This document shows positions 47,574 to 57,445 of a stretch of 64,000 nucleotides of DNA, in pieces (position 1 is the first letter of the stretch; each line of letters opens with the position of its first letter). The notes beneath the pieces are model-generated. The model saw only the letters and a program-made list of their open reading frames with translations, made no database searches and had not been told where the DNA came from. The stretch spans positions 61,883-125,882 of the forward strand of contig NZ_CDDH01000015.1 in NCBI RefSeq assembly GCF_000819725.1. The letters are read 5' to 3'. This DNA is from Aeromonas australiensis. GTDB taxonomy: Bacteria > Pseudomonadota > Gammaproteobacteria > Enterobacterales > Aeromonadaceae. Both the position numbers and the translations under genes were made by a program.

Positions 47574-48149
47574 TCAGTCAGCGGCCTTGGAGACCATGAC
47601 CATGGCAGGACGGATCACCCGACCGTTCAGCTCGTAGCCTTTCTGCATCACGGCAATAACGGTGTTCGGGGCCACATCGGCACTCGGCACCATGCTCATC
47701 GCCTGATGGGCGTTGGGATCAAACGCTTGGTTGGTCGGATCCAGCGCCACCAGACCAAACTTGGCCACCGAGCTCTGCATGGATTTCAGGGTCAGCTCGA
47801 CACCTTCGATCATCGGTTTGAGGGCGTCGTTCTCCTTGTCGGCCAGTTCGATGGCACGCTCAAGGTTATCCAGCACCGGCAGCAGCTCGCCTGCGAACTT
47901 CTCCAGAGCAAACTTGTGGGCCTTCTCCACATCCTGCGCCGCGCGACGACGCAGGTTCTCCATCTCGGCGACGGCGCGAATGGCGCGCTCGCGCTCTTCT
48001 GCAGAGGCTTGCTGGGCCGCCTCCAGTTGCGCCTCCAGCTCGGCAATACGGGCTTGCTCGGCTGTCACTTCACTGTCTACATCGGTCGGCTCGACTGGCT
48101 GGGCTTCCACTTGCTCCATCGCTTCAACCTTTTGCTCTTCGTGGTTCAT
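47574..48149 (-). CDS. grpE: Nucleotide exchange factor GrpE
   Basis: The product has 191 residues from ATG 48149 after TTGGAGATGTC. The acidic N-terminal 35 residues lead into a long coiled coil ([20 protein letters not shown], then [20 protein letters not shown]). The C-terminal beta domain holds NPNAHQAM-type [12 protein letters not shown] and [18 protein letters not shown]. It releases ADP from DnaK and works as a dimeric thermosensor. It has its own sigma-32 promoter and terminator, so it is a separate heat-shock unit from dnaKJ. Confidence 0.97.
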   Translation of the reverse strand: MNHEEQKVEAMEQVEAQPVEPTDVDSEVTAEQARIAELEAQLEAAQQASAEERERAIRAVAEMENLRRRAAQDVEKAHKFALEKFAGELLPVLDNLERAIELADKENDALKPMIEGVELTLKSMQSSVAKFGLVALDPTNQAFDPNAHQAMSMVPSADVAPNTVIAVMQKGYELNGRVIRPAMVMVSKAAD

Positions 48150-48236
48150 GACATCTCCAATTCCGGGGGTTACTTAATGAGGGTCTTGACGTCTGGTTGA
48201 GCGACCGGACGATCAGAGACCGACTATGTTGGCGCT

Positions 48237-48265
48237 ATTATGGGGATGCATCCCCGGCTTTCAAG
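48237..48265 (-). promoter_or_regulatory. Sigma-32 promoter for grpE
   Basis: CTTGAAA, exactly 13 bases, CCCCATAAT on the minus strand is a near-perfect heat-shock promoter. It lies about 90 bp before the grpE ATG. Confidence 0.83.
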
Positions 48266-48442
48266 GGGTAAAAGGCCAATCAGGGGTGCTGAATAGCGAC
48301 AGCCGGCAGTTTCTCCGGGTTACCGCTCACCGTTTAACCCGTTGCCTCAAGGGGCTAGCCGCCCCCATCACACGGAGAGCGTCACAAGCGGCGCAAAGCA
48401 CGGTATACTGGCCCGCAATATCCACCCCAAACCAGACAGACT

Positions 48443-49327
48443 ATGGATTCTCCGTTCAAAACCATCGCCCTGATTGGCAAACCCCAGCATGAGGGAGCCA
48501 ACCAGACGCTGACCGGCCTGCATCAATATCTGACCGCCCGCGGCTTTCGGGTACTGGTGGAGAGCCGCGTCGCCCAGGCTATTAGCATCCTGGAAGAGGA
48601 TGTGATGGATCTGGTCCAGCTCGGGCAGCAGGCCGATCTCGCCATCGTGGTGGGCGGGGATGGCAACATGCTGGGGGCGGCGCGGGTACTGTCGCGCTTT
48701 GATGTGGCGGTGATTGGGGTTAACCGGGGCAACCTCGGCTTTCTGACCGACCTCTCGCCGCAGGATTATCTATTGCCGCTGGAGCAGGTGCTCTCAGGCC
48801 ACTACAAGAGCGAACACCGCTTCCTGCTGGAGGCCTCGGTCTATCGCCACGGCGAGCGCAAGTCGAGCAATCTGGCGGTCAACGAGGCTGTGCTGCACCC
48901 GGGCAAGATTGCCCATATGATCGAGTTCGAGGTCTATATCGATGGCAGCTTTATGTATAGCCAGCGCTCGGATGGCATCATAGTGGCCACCCCCACAGGC
49001 TCCACCGCCTACTCCCTGTCAGCGGGCGGCCCCATCCTCACCCCCAAGCTCAACGCCATCACGCTGGTGCCCATGTTTCCGCACACCCTGAGCAGTCGCC
49101 CCATCGTGCTCGATGCCGACAGCGAAGTGCGGCTGCTGGTCTCGCCGGATAATCAGGACGATGCCATGCAGGTCAGCTGTGACGGCCAGGTGACCCTTGC
49201 GGTTCACCCGGGGGACGAGATCCTGATCAAGAAGAGCCACCACCAGCTTCATCTGGTGCATCCCCTCGACTACAGCTACTTCCACGTGCTGCGCAACAAG
49301 CTCGGCTGGGGCAGCAAGCTGTTTTAA
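48443..49327 (+). CDS. nadK: NAD kinase
   Basis: The product has 294 residues. [19 protein letters not shown] contains the GGDGN motif that binds the nucleotide phosphates. [24 protein letters not shown] and [20 protein letters not shown] are the remaining NadK signatures. It makes NADP+ from NAD+ and ATP in the cytoplasm. It is divergent from grpE and lies upstream of recN, as in many gammaproteobacteria. Confidence 0.97.
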   Translation: MDSPFKTIALIGKPQHEGANQTLTGLHQYLTARGFRVLVESRVAQAISILEEDVMDLVQLGQQADLAIVVGGDGNMLGAARVLSRFDVAVIGVNRGNLGFLTDLSPQDYLLPLEQVLSGHYKSEHRFLLEASVYRHGERKSSNLAVNEAVLHPGKIAHMIEFEVYIDGSFMYSQRSDGIIVATPTGSTAYSLSAGGPILTPKLNAITLVPMFPHTLSSRPIVLDADSEVRLLVSPDNQDDAMQVSCDGQVTLAVHPGDEILIKKSHHQLHLVHPLDYSYFHVLRNKLGWGSKLF

Positions 49328-49355
49328 CCGGCGTGGGTTGAAACCGTCTGGCTAG

Positions 49356-49395
49356 AGAAGGGTGCCGCAGTTGGCGCCCTGCTCTTTTCTTTCGT
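49356..49395 (+). terminator. Probable terminator after nadK
   Basis: GGGTGCC and GGCGCCC pair (one G-T) around GCAGTT, followed by a CTCTTTTCTTT tract. Confidence 0.6.
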
Positions 49396-49508
49396 GATAA
49401 CCCCCGCAGTTCTCATATCAGTACCGCGCGCCAGTTATCACGGCCCTCTTCTCATCGCCCTACCGCACTGGCGCGGCTTTCCTTTGTTAAAAATGACGGC
49501 GCCCTCTT

Positions 49509-49550
49509 TACTGTATATAAGACCAGTATATACTGGATACATACACAGTA
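49509..49550 (+). promoter_or_regulatory. Tandem LexA boxes upstream of recN
   Basis: Two 20-mers match the LexA pattern CTG-N10-CAG: one at 49509-49528 (TACTGTATATAAGACCAGTA) and one at 49531-49550 (TACTGGATACATACACAGTA). They end 25 bases before the recN ATG, so repression by LexA and strong SOS induction are expected. Confidence 0.9.
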
Positions 49551-49575
49551 ATGTTGACCTATACAGGATGAGACC

Positions 49576-51240
49576 ATGCTGACCCAGCTGACCGTCAACA
49601 ACTTCGCTATCGTCAAGTTTCTCGAACTCGATCTGCAACCGGGCATGACCTGCATCACAGGTGAGACCGGCGCCGGTAAATCCATCGCCATCGACGCCCT
49701 CGGTCTCTGCCTCGGCGAGCGGGCCGAAGCCGGCATGGTGCGGCCCGATAGCGACAAAAGCGAGGTCAGCGCCCGCTTCCTGCTGGACAACAACCCGGCC
49801 GCCCGCGCCTGGCTCGCTACCAACGAGCTGGAAAACGAAGGTGAGTGCATCGTGCGGCGAGTGATCTCTGCTGAGGGTCGCTCACGCAGCTATATCAATG
49901 GCGTGCCCGTCCCCCTCACCCAGCTCAAGAATCTGGGCCAGCTGCTGGTCAACGTGCACGGTCAACATGCCCACCAGATGCTGCTCAAACCCGACTACCA
50001 GCTCGCTCTGCTCGATGGTTATGCCGGTCACCATCTGCTGCTGGGCGATGTGCGTCAGCACTATCAGCAGTGGCGTCAGCTGCAAAATGAACTGAACCGG
50101 CTCAAGGCCGAGCAGCAGCAGCGAGAGGCCCGCCGCCAGCTTATCGAGTATCAGGTGCAGGAGCTGGACGAATTTGCCCTGCAGCCGGGGGAGTTCGAAG
50201 AGATAGAAGAGGAGCACCAGCGTCTGGCCAACGGCACCGAGCTGATGCAAGAGTGTGGCGCCTGCCTCGATCTGCTCTATGACAACGAAGAGACCACTAT
50301 CGCTGGCCTGCTGCAATCGGCAGTAGATCGGGCCGAGGGTCTGGTCAGCATGGACAGCCGTCTCACGCCAGTACTGGAGATGCTGAACGAAGCCCTGATA
50401 GGGGTGCAGGAGAGCCACAGCGAGCTGCGCCATTATCTGGATCGGCTGGAGCTGGACCCCGAACGTTTTAACGAGCTGGAAGCCCGCCTCTCCAAGGCAA
50501 TCAATCTGGCCCGCAAGCACCACGTCAAACCGGCAGATCTGGCCCAGCACCATCAGGAGCTGGCCTCCGATCTCGCCCGTCTCAACTCCGATGAGGAACG
50601 GTTAGAGGGGATGGAAGATGAGCTGACTGCCGCCCGTCAGGCGTTTGTTCAGGCTGCCGAGGCCCTGAGCCAGAGCCGTCAGCGTTACGCCCAGGAGCTG
50701 GGTGCCAAGGTAACCAGCAGCATGCACGAACTGGCGATGCCCGATGGCCGTTTTGCCATCGAGGTGCGCCCCGATGCCCAGAGCAGCCTCTCTCCGCTGG
50801 GTATAGATCGGGTGGAATTTATGGTCACCACCAACCCGGGACAACCGATCCAGCCGCTTGGCAAGGTGGCCTCGGGGGGTGAACTATCGCGCATCAGCCT
50901 GGCCATCGTGGTGATCAGCGCCCGCAAGATCTCAACCCCAACCCTGATTTTCGACGAGGTGGATGTGGGGATCAGCGGCCCGACTGCCGCCGTGGTGGGT
51001 CGCCTGCTGCGCCAGCTCGGCGAGTCCACTCAGGTGATGGTGGTCACTCACCTGCCTCAGGTGGCGGGCAACGGCCACCAACATATGGTGGTAAGCAAGC
51101 ATACCGACGGCAAAACCACCGAAACCCGGATGGATGCGCTCGATCAGAGTGCCCGCCTCAATGAGCTGGCCCGCCTGCTCGGTGGCGATCAGATCACCGA
51201 CAACACATTGGCTAATGCCCGAGAGCTGCTGCGTCGTTGA
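49576..51240 (+). CDS. recN: DNA repair protein RecN
   Basis: The product has 554 residues. LTVNNFAIVKFLELDLQPGM and ITGETGAGKSIAIDALGLCL give the SMC-like Walker A head. Two long coiled-coil arms (about 150-230 and 285-380) frame the middle. LGKVASGGELSRISLAIVVI is the ABC signature and IFDEVDVGISGPTAAVVG Walker B. RecN acts at double-strand breaks. Two LexA boxes precede it. Confidence 0.96.
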   Translation: MLTQLTVNNFAIVKFLELDLQPGMTCITGETGAGKSIAIDALGLCLGERAEAGMVRPDSDKSEVSARFLLDNNPAARAWLATNELENEGECIVRRVISAEGRSRSYINGVPVPLTQLKNLGQLLVNVHGQHAHQMLLKPDYQLALLDGYAGHHLLLGDVRQHYQQWRQLQNELNRLKAEQQQREARRQLIEYQVQELDEFALQPGEFEEIEEEHQRLANGTELMQECGACLDLLYDNEETTIAGLLQSAVDRAEGLVSMDSRLTPVLEMLNEALIGVQESHSELRHYLDRLELDPERFNELEARLSKAINLARKHHVKPADLAQHHQELASDLARLNSDEERLEGMEDELTAARQAFVQAAEALSQSRQRYAQELGAKVTSSMHELAMPDGRFAIEVRPDAQSSLSPLGIDRVEFMVTTNPGQPIQPLGKVASGGELSRISLAIVVISARKISTPTLIFDEVDVGISGPTAAVVGRLLRQLGESTQVMVVTHLPQVAGNGHQHMVVSKHTDGKTTETRMDALDQSARLNELARLLGGDQITDNTLANARELLRR

Positions 51241-51252
51241 AATGGGGATCGG

Positions 51253-51435
51253 GAATCGTTAATCGTTAATCGTTAATCGTTAATCGTTAATCGTTAATCG
51301 TTAATCGTTAATCTAATCACGAGTCACGAGTCACGACTCACGAATAACGGTGAATCGTTACTGGTGAATCGTTAATCGAATCCCACATCACGAGTCACGA
51401 CTCACGACTCACCAGCCCCGAGTTCCCCACCTTGA
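51253..51435. repeat. Heptamer-rich repeat patch downstream of recN
   Basis: (ATCGTTA) repeats in tandem about 8.4 times at 51255-51313. It is followed by related heptamers of the ACGAGTC/ACGACTC type (about 51320-51345 and again near 51390-51412), separated by GAATCGTTACTGGTGAATCG. The remainder of the gap to 51591 shows nothing else. A similar patch occurs at 57240-57325. Confidence 0.9.
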
Positions 51436-51591
51436 ACCTCGCAGAGCCGTCAGGATCACCGACCCAGATCAATAAAATGGCGAGTTAGGCGAAGCTGGCA
51501 GCAACATGGGCGTGGATCCGGTTGCCTTCATGTGGCGGATTTCGCATAGTGTTGCCCCCCTTTATGGGTATCCAATTGTGAGGCTTTGTCT

Positions 51592-52482
51592 ATGATCCAC
51601 GTTTTTGGTCACAAGAATCCTGATAGCGACAGTATCTGCAGTGCGCTGGTTATCACCGACTGGCTCAATGGCCAGGGCCGTCAGGCCACCCCATGGCGTC
51701 TGGGTGACCTGCGCACCGAAACCCGTTTTATTCTGGAGCAGGCTGGCGTCAGCGAACCCGAGTTGCTGACCAAAGATTTGACCGGTGAAGATGTCTGGCT
51801 GGTGGATTTCAGTGATCTGGAACAGGGCCCTGCCACACTGGCACAAGCCAATGTATTGGGTCTGGTGGATCACCACCGTCTCGGTACCCTGGTCACCCAG
51901 TCTCCGCTGGATGCCTGGATCCGCGCCGTCGGCTGCACCTGCACCATCGCCTTCGATCTGCTGAGTCAACAAGGTACCGTGACCCGCAGCCAGGCTCGCC
52001 TGATGCTGGGTGCCATCATGAGCGACACACTCTGTCTCACCTCGCCGACCACCACCGAGCAGGACAAGATCGCTTGTGAGCGTCTGGCACCGCTGGCCGA
52101 AGTATCGCTAGCCGAATTCGGCCAACAGTTGCTGATGGCGAAAACCGACCTGAGCGGCCTGACTCCGGCTCAACTGCTGCAGCAGGATGAGAAAGCGTTC
52201 CAGGCGGAAGGTTGCAGCTTCATCATGAGCCAGATCGAAGTGGGCAGCGAGCAGCAGCTGGCCGAGCACTTGCCAGCCCTGCAGCAGGAGATGGCCCAGC
52301 GCGTGGCGAGCGAAGGGCTCGACTTCTTCGTGTTGATGGTCACTGACCTGACTGCGGCTGCCAGCCGTATCTACTTTACCGAACACGCTAAAGTACCGGC
52401 AGAGTCCAGCTACCACCCGGGCTTTGTCAGCCGCAAGAAGCAGGGTCTGCCCTGGGTGATGGAACTGCTGGCCAAGGCCTGA
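51592..52482 (+). CDS. ppaC: Manganese-dependent inorganic pyrophosphatase (DHH family)
   Basis: The product has 296 residues. The ATG at 51592 lies 8 bases after GTGAGG; the TTG two codons earlier is too close to it. HVFGHKNPDSDSICSALVI and LVDHHRLG are the DHH metal motifs, and FVSRKKQGLPWVMELL contains the C-terminal SRKKQ substrate-binding segment, so this is the family II enzyme. It hydrolyses pyrophosphate in the cytoplasm. Family II is common in Firmicutes and scattered in Vibrio and Aeromonas relatives. Confidence 0.95.
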   Translation: MIHVFGHKNPDSDSICSALVITDWLNGQGRQATPWRLGDLRTETRFILEQAGVSEPELLTKDLTGEDVWLVDFSDLEQGPATLAQANVLGLVDHHRLGTLVTQSPLDAWIRAVGCTCTIAFDLLSQQGTVTRSQARLMLGAIMSDTLCLTSPTTTEQDKIACERLAPLAEVSLAEFGQQLLMAKTDLSGLTPAQLLQQDEKAFQAEGCSFIMSQIEVGSEQQLAEHLPALQQEMAQRVASEGLDFFVLMVTDLTAAASRIYFTEHAKVPAESSYHPGFVSRKKQGLPWVMELLAKA

Positions 52483-52502
52483 TCCTTCCTCGCCATCATC
52501 TA

Positions 52503-52537
52503 TGCCAAAGCCCTGCCCCTGCGCAGGGCTTTTTCAT
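52503..52537 (+). terminator. Intrinsic terminator after ppaC
   Basis: AAGCCCTGC and GCAGGGCTT flank a short loop and are followed by TTTT. Confidence 0.88.
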
Positions 52538-52736
52538 CGCCACCGCCAGCCGCACTCCCCGCCCTCTTGCTGACCATCTTGCTCACCACTGCGGTCGCTC
52601 GCTTACTCCTTTCACGGCTTATTGACAGTTAACGCCATAACTTTGCTTACATATTTGCGGCTGTTATTTATCAGGGCTTTGCTGCAGGATTGTCGCCCTA
52701 TAACCCTTTCGTGTTCTGATTTCATTCAGGTGTTCA

Positions 52737-53900
52737 ATGAAAATAAGCTCCAAGCTGAGAACCCGGGCGATCTTCACTCTGCTCGGGCTGACACTGATCG
52801 GCTGGCTGGTATGGCCAAGCGACCCTCCCAAAGCGATCCTCAAAGCGCCGGTTACCCGCGAGGATATTGCCCAAACCGTACTGGCCAGTGGCGTGCTGCA
52901 GGCCGTGGAGCAGGTGGATGTGGGGGCCCAGGTCTCCGGTCAGGTTACCAAGCTGGCCGTCGAGGCCGGCGATCAGGTCAAGCAGGGAGACCTGCTGGCC
53001 GAGATCGATCCCCTGATTGCCCAGAACAACCTCAAGACGGCCGAGGCGGAGCTTGCCAGCAACCGCGCCCAGCTCAAGATCAAACAGGCGCAACTCAAAC
53101 AGAACGAGCTCGCCTGGCGACGCCAGCAGCAGATGTTCAAGCAGGAGGCGAGCTCACGGGCCGATCTGGAGAGTGCCGAAGCACTGCTGGCGGTCACCCG
53201 CGCCGAACTGCAAAACAGCCAGGCCAATATCGACAACGCCCTGATCAAGGTTGATCGGGCCAAGACCGAACTGGGTTACACCAAGATCCTGGCGCCGATG
53301 GATGGCACCGTCATCAGCATTGTGACCCGTCAGGGCCAGACCCTGGCAGCAAGCCAGACGGTGCCGACCGTGCTCAAGCTGGCCAACCTCGAGACCATGA
53401 CGGTCAAGGCGCAGATCTCCGAAGCCGATGTCACCAAGGTCAAAGCCGGCATGCCGGTCTACTTTACCCTGATCGGCGATGCGGATACCCGCTATCAGGG
53501 CAGGCTTCGCGCCGTGGAGTTAGCCCCTACCAACATCAACGATCAGGCCGCTACCGGCACCACCACCAATAATGCAGCCGTCTACTACTACGCCCTGTTC
53601 GATGTGCCCAATCCCGCTCATACCCTGCGGGTGGCAATGACCACCCAGGTGACCATAGTGCTCGGGGAGCGCAAGCAGGTACTCACTGTGCCACAAACCG
53701 CCCTCGGCAAGTCGCTGGGTGACAACGAGTATGAAGTCACCGTGATCAAAGCAGATGACACGACCGAAACCCGCCATATCAAGACCGGCATGAAAGACGA
53801 GATCCGTATTGAGGTGATCAGCGGGCTGAGTGAAAAGGAGGAGGTGCAGCTCAATCACGGCGCCCCCGCTGCCAATGATGATATGGTGGTGATGCTATGA
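52737..53900 (+). CDS. macA: Macrolide export periplasmic adaptor MacA
   Basis: The product has 387 residues. An N-terminal anchor helix (residues 10-26) precedes the first lipoyl half (VDVGAQVSGQVTKLAVEAGDQV), a helical hairpin about 95-165, the second half (LGYTKILAPMDGTVISIVTR), and a beta-barrel plus membrane-proximal domain. It links MacB to an outer membrane channel and stimulates the MacB ATPase. It overlaps macB by four bases (ATGA). The 52538-52736 gap upstream holds its promoter but no clear operator. Confidence 0.92.
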   Translation: MKISSKLRTRAIFTLLGLTLIGWLVWPSDPPKAILKAPVTREDIAQTVLASGVLQAVEQVDVGAQVSGQVTKLAVEAGDQVKQGDLLAEIDPLIAQNNLKTAEAELASNRAQLKIKQAQLKQNELAWRRQQQMFKQEASSRADLESAEALLAVTRAELQNSQANIDNALIKVDRAKTELGYTKILAPMDGTVISIVTRQGQTLAASQTVPTVLKLANLETMTVKAQISEADVTKVKAGMPVYFTLIGDADTRYQGRLRAVELAPTNINDQAATGTTTNNAAVYYYALFDVPNPAHTLRVAMTTQVTIVLGERKQVLTVPQTALGKSLGDNEYEVTVIKADDTTETRHIKTGMKDEIRIEVISGLSEKEEVQLNHGAPAANDDMVVML

Positions 53901-55870
53901 GTGAGCCCCTGAACCAGCTGCCGTTGATCCAGCTGAAAGGGGTCGAGCGACGCTACCAGAGTGGCGACAGCGAAGTCACCGTGCTCCACCCTCTTGACCT
54001 CACTATCTCGGCAGGAGAGATGATCGCCATTGTCGGCGCGTCCGGCTCCGGCAAGTCGACCCTGATGAACCTGCTGGGGTGTCTCGATAGCCCGAGCAGC
54101 GGCCAGTATCTGTTTCGCGGTCAGGACACCGCGACCATGGATGCGTTGGCGCTGGCCCGGCTGCGCTGCCATCACTTTGGCTTTATCTTTCAGCGCTACC
54201 ACCTGCTGCCCCATCTCGATGCCGCCGCCAACGTGGAGATCCCCGCCGTCTATGCCGGCACCAGCCGCCCGGATCGCCAGGCGCGCGCGCGTCAGCTGCT
54301 GGGCAGACTGGGGCTGGCCGATCGCAGCCACCACACCCCGGGTCAGCTCTCCGGCGGTCAGCAGCAGCGGGTCAGTATCGCCCGGGCGCTGGCCAATGGC
54401 GGCGAAGTGATCCTCGCCGATGAACCGACCGGCGCACTGGATAGCCAGAGTGGCAAGGAGGTGATGGCGATCCTCAAGGAGCTGCACGCTCAGGGCCACA
54501 CCATCATTCTGGTCACCCACGATATGAACGTGGCCAGCCATGCCGACCGGATCATCGCTCTCAAGGATGGTCGGATTGAACAAGATAGCGGCCCCTGCCA
54601 AACGGCCGTGTTGGCTCCAGCCACCGCCACCGCCCCTCCAAAAATAGTGCCCACTAAAAGTGCCGTGGGCCACGACTGGGATCGTTATCGGGAAGCGGGA
54701 CGGATGGCGATGCATGCCATGCTCGCCCACCGGATGCGCACCTTCCTCACCATGCTCGGCATCATCATCGGCATCGCTGCCGTGGTGAGCGTGGTCGCAC
54801 TTGGTCAGGGGGCGCGCGCCAAGGTGATCGACCAGATCAATGCGATGGGCACCAACACCATCGAAATCTTCCCGGGCAAGGGATGGGGCGATGAGAAGAT
54901 GGCCAGCATCCAGACCCTCAACAAGGGGGATCTCGATGCCCTGCTGGGGCAACCCTATCTGGCTGGTGCCAGCCCCGAGATTGGCAGCTCCGGCCAGTTG
55001 CGCTATCGCAACAAGACCAACAGCGGCAACGTGACCGGGGTTGGTAACGACTATTTCAAGGTGAAGGGGATGACGCTGGTGAGTGGTCGCTTACTGGAGC
55101 GGCAAGATATCCAGCAGCGTGCCGCGGTTGCCGTGGTGGACAAGAAGAGCATCACCAGCCTGCTTGGCAAGGAGGACCCGGTCGGCAAGGTGGTACTGGT
55201 CGGCACCTTGCCGGTGCGGATTGTCGGTGTGGTTTCGCAGGAGACCGGCTTCGGCCCCACCAGCCAGTCGGTCAATATCTGGCTGCCCTACAGCGCGGTG
55301 ATGAGTCGCCTCATCTCGCAGCATCACTTCAGCCAGATCACCATCCGGGTCAAAGACGGGGTACAACCGGCACTGGCCGAGCAGGCGGTGATCGAGCTGA
55401 TCACCAAGCGCCACGGGGTGAAGGATTTCTTCACCTTCAGCAGCGACAGCATCATCAAATCGGTGGAGAAAACCACCGCCACCATGACCCTGATGGTCTC
55501 GGCCATCGCGGTGATCTCGCTGATCGTCGGCGGGGTGGGCGTGATGAACATCATGCTGGTGTCGGTGGTGGAGCGTACCCGCGAGATCGGCATTCGCATG
55601 GCCGTGGGCGCCCGCCAGTCGGATATTCTGCAGCAGTTCCTGATTGAAGCCGTGATGGTGAGCCTGCTGGGGGGGATCTTCGGCGTCGGCCTCTCGCTCG
55701 GTATTGGCGCGCTCTTTTCACTGCTGGTGGACTCCATCAAGATGCAATTCTCGCTCTTCTCCATCCTGATGGCCTTTGGCTGCTCGTCACTCATCGGGAT
55801 CCTGTTTGGTTACCTGCCGGCACGCAATGCGGCGCGGCTCGACCCTGTTGTCGCACTGGCGAGGGAATAA
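53897..55870 (+). CDS. macB: Macrolide export ATP-binding/permease protein MacB
   Basis: The product has 657 residues. The N-terminal 225 residues form an ABC ATPase with Walker A ([16 protein letters not shown]), signature (QLSGGQQQRVSIARAL) and Walker B ([13 protein letters not shown]). A linker leads to the first membrane helix (RTFLTMLGIIIGIAAVVSVV) at about 275. A large periplasmic domain and three C-terminal helices follow, ending ARNAARLDPVVALARE. It should expel macrolides, enterotoxin or other envelope compounds with MacA and the outer membrane factor encoded two bases downstream. Confidence 0.94.
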   Translation: MSEPLNQLPLIQLKGVERRYQSGDSEVTVLHPLDLTISAGEMIAIVGASGSGKSTLMNLLGCLDSPSSGQYLFRGQDTATMDALALARLRCHHFGFIFQRYHLLPHLDAAANVEIPAVYAGTSRPDRQARARQLLGRLGLADRSHHTPGQLSGGQQQRVSIARALANGGEVILADEPTGALDSQSGKEVMAILKELHAQGHTIILVTHDMNVASHADRIIALKDGRIEQDSGPCQTAVLAPATATAPPKIVPTKSAVGHDWDRYREAGRMAMHAMLAHRMRTFLTMLGIIIGIAAVVSVVALGQGARAKVIDQINAMGTNTIEIFPGKGWGDEKMASIQTLNKGDLDALLGQPYLAGASPEIGSSGQLRYRNKTNSGNVTGVGNDYFKVKGMTLVSGRLLERQDIQQRAAVAVVDKKSITSLLGKEDPVGKVVLVGTLPVRIVGVVSQETGFGPTSQSVNIWLPYSAVMSRLISQHHFSQITIRVKDGVQPALAEQAVIELITKRHGVKDFFTFSSDSIIKSVEKTTATMTLMVSAIAVISLIVGGVGVMNIMLVSVVERTREIGIRMAVGARQSDILQQFLIEAVMVSLLGGIFGVGLSLGIGALFSLLVDSIKMQFSLFSILMAFGCSSLIGILFGYLPARNAARLDPVVALARE

Positions 55871-55872
55871 CA

Positions 55873-57237
55873 ATGCATAAACTCTCCTGGCTGGCTCTCT
55901 CTATGGCCCTCAGCGGCTGTAGTCAGCACAGCACCTATCAAAGACCCGAGCTGGCGATCGCCCCCACATGGCAACAGGCAGAGGGCGCCCAGCTGGCTAC
56001 GCAGGCAGGCCCCTGGTGGCGGGAATTTGATGATCCCCGGCTCGACAAGCTGGTCGCTGCAGTCCTGGCCGCCAACCCGGACATGCGTGTGGCGGCCCTC
56101 AAGCTCAAAAGCGCCAGACTGGGGGCCGAGCAGGCCGATACCAACCTCACCCCCTCGGTCAATGGCACTATCGCTGCCAGTGGCAACAAGGATCTGAAAA
56201 CCGGCAAAGGCACCAACAGTCTGGGGCCCTCGCTGAGCCTCAGTTACGAAGTGGATTTGTGGGGCAAGCTTGCCTCGGTGCGAGATCAGGCCAGCTGGGA
56301 AGCGGCGGCAAGCGAGCAGGATCTCGCCAGCACCCGACTGCTACTGATCGGCAATACCCTGGAGCAGTATTGGCAGCTCGGCTATCTCGGCTCTGCCATC
56401 GCACTCGGAGAACAGCAGTTGGCCAATCTGACGCGAACCGAGCAGCTGACCCAGACCAAATACCAGGCAGGCGCCATCACCCGGCTCGATCTGGCGCAGG
56501 CACGCCAGCTGTTGGCTGGAAAACAGGCTGAGCTGGCCTCCCTCAAGGCGCACCAGGAGCAGGCTCGCAATGCCCTGCGTCTGCTGCTGGGCCGCAGCTG
56601 CGGACCGCTGGAGTATGCACCCGCTTCCCTTGCAACCCAGACCATTCCTGAACTTGCAGTGGGTATTCCGGCCGATGTGCTGGCTCGCCGCCCCGATGTC
56701 AAAGCGGCCGAATTGCGGCTGCGCAAGACGCTGGCAAAAGGGGACGAGATCCGCACCAGCTTCTACCCCAGCCTGACCCTGACCGGCAGCGCCAGCACCG
56801 CATCCGATAGATTGGCGCAGGTACTGCAAAATCCGGTCGGCACGCTAGGGGCCAGCCTTGCCCTCCCCTTCCTTGAATACAACCGCACCCAGCTCGCCAT
56901 CGAAAGCTCAGCGCTGGATTACCAGATCGCTGAAACCGAGTTTCGCAAACAGCTCTACACCGCACTGGTGGAGGTGGAAGACAATCTGGCCGCCCGCCAC
57001 TATGGCCAGCAGCGACTCGATTATCTGCAAGAGCAGCTGAGTTATGCCCGGGAGGCCGAACGACTGGCCAAGGCTCGCTTCCAGGCGGGGGCAACCGGTG
57101 TGCAGGCCTGGCTTGATGAGCAGAACCGACTGTGGGATGCCCAGCAGAGCCTGCTGGCCCAGCAAAAAGAGCAGCTCACCACCACCGCCAAAATCTATCG
57201 CGCCCTGGGTGGCAGCGATACCGTGACGCCCCGATAA
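55873..57237 (+). CDS. Outer membrane efflux lipoprotein, TolC/NodT family
   Basis: The product has 454 residues. The signal ends in the lipobox LSGC (Cys16), giving a lipid-anchored trimeric channel subunit. Two OEP repeats are visible: LAANPDMRVAALKLKSARLGA with YEVDLWGKLASVRDQA, and IPADVLARRPDVKAAELRLR with FLEYNRTQLAIESSALDYQ. GIPADVLARRPDV is the NodT-type signature. It starts two bases after macB, so the operon supplies a dedicated outer-membrane exit; E. coli macAB uses the general TolC instead. Confidence 0.92.
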   Translation: MHKLSWLALSMALSGCSQHSTYQRPELAIAPTWQQAEGAQLATQAGPWWREFDDPRLDKLVAAVLAANPDMRVAALKLKSARLGAEQADTNLTPSVNGTIAASGNKDLKTGKGTNSLGPSLSLSYEVDLWGKLASVRDQASWEAAASEQDLASTRLLLIGNTLEQYWQLGYLGSAIALGEQQLANLTRTEQLTQTKYQAGAITRLDLAQARQLLAGKQAELASLKAHQEQARNALRLLLGRSCGPLEYAPASLATQTIPELAVGIPADVLARRPDVKAAELRLRKTLAKGDEIRTSFYPSLTLTGSASTASDRLAQVLQNPVGTLGASLALPFLEYNRTQLAIESSALDYQIAETEFRKQLYTALVEVEDNLAARHYGQQRLDYLQEQLSYAREAERLAKARFQAGATGVQAWLDEQNRLWDAQQSLLAQQKEQLTTTAKIYRALGGSDTVTPR

Positions 57238-57239
57238 CC

Positions 57240-57325
57240 GGGGAATCGGGAATCGTGAGTCGGGAGTCGTTACTGGTGAATCGTGAATCGATTAACCATT
57301 AACCATTAACCATTAACCGTGAAGC
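57240..57325. repeat. Second heptamer-rich patch, downstream of the macAB operon
   Basis: (ATTAACC) is tandem four times at 57291-57318. It is preceded by GAATCGTGAGTCGGGAGTCG and by GTTACTGGTGAATCGT, a string also found in the patch after recN. The two patches are therefore related, with different heptamers amplified. Confidence 0.85.
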
Positions 57326-57445
57326 GGGAATATCCCGTGATATCGAGAAAAACAACAATACGATGGCGACGATAAAAAGGATACAAGCGAGGATGCTGAC
57401 AACCATGGCCGCAGAGGATTAGTGCAGGACAAGTAAAACGGTAAA

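Noticed and set aside
51253..51435. Heptamer repeats as a CRISPR array
   Set aside because: Repeats are 7 bp, contiguous and without spacers; no cas genes are present.
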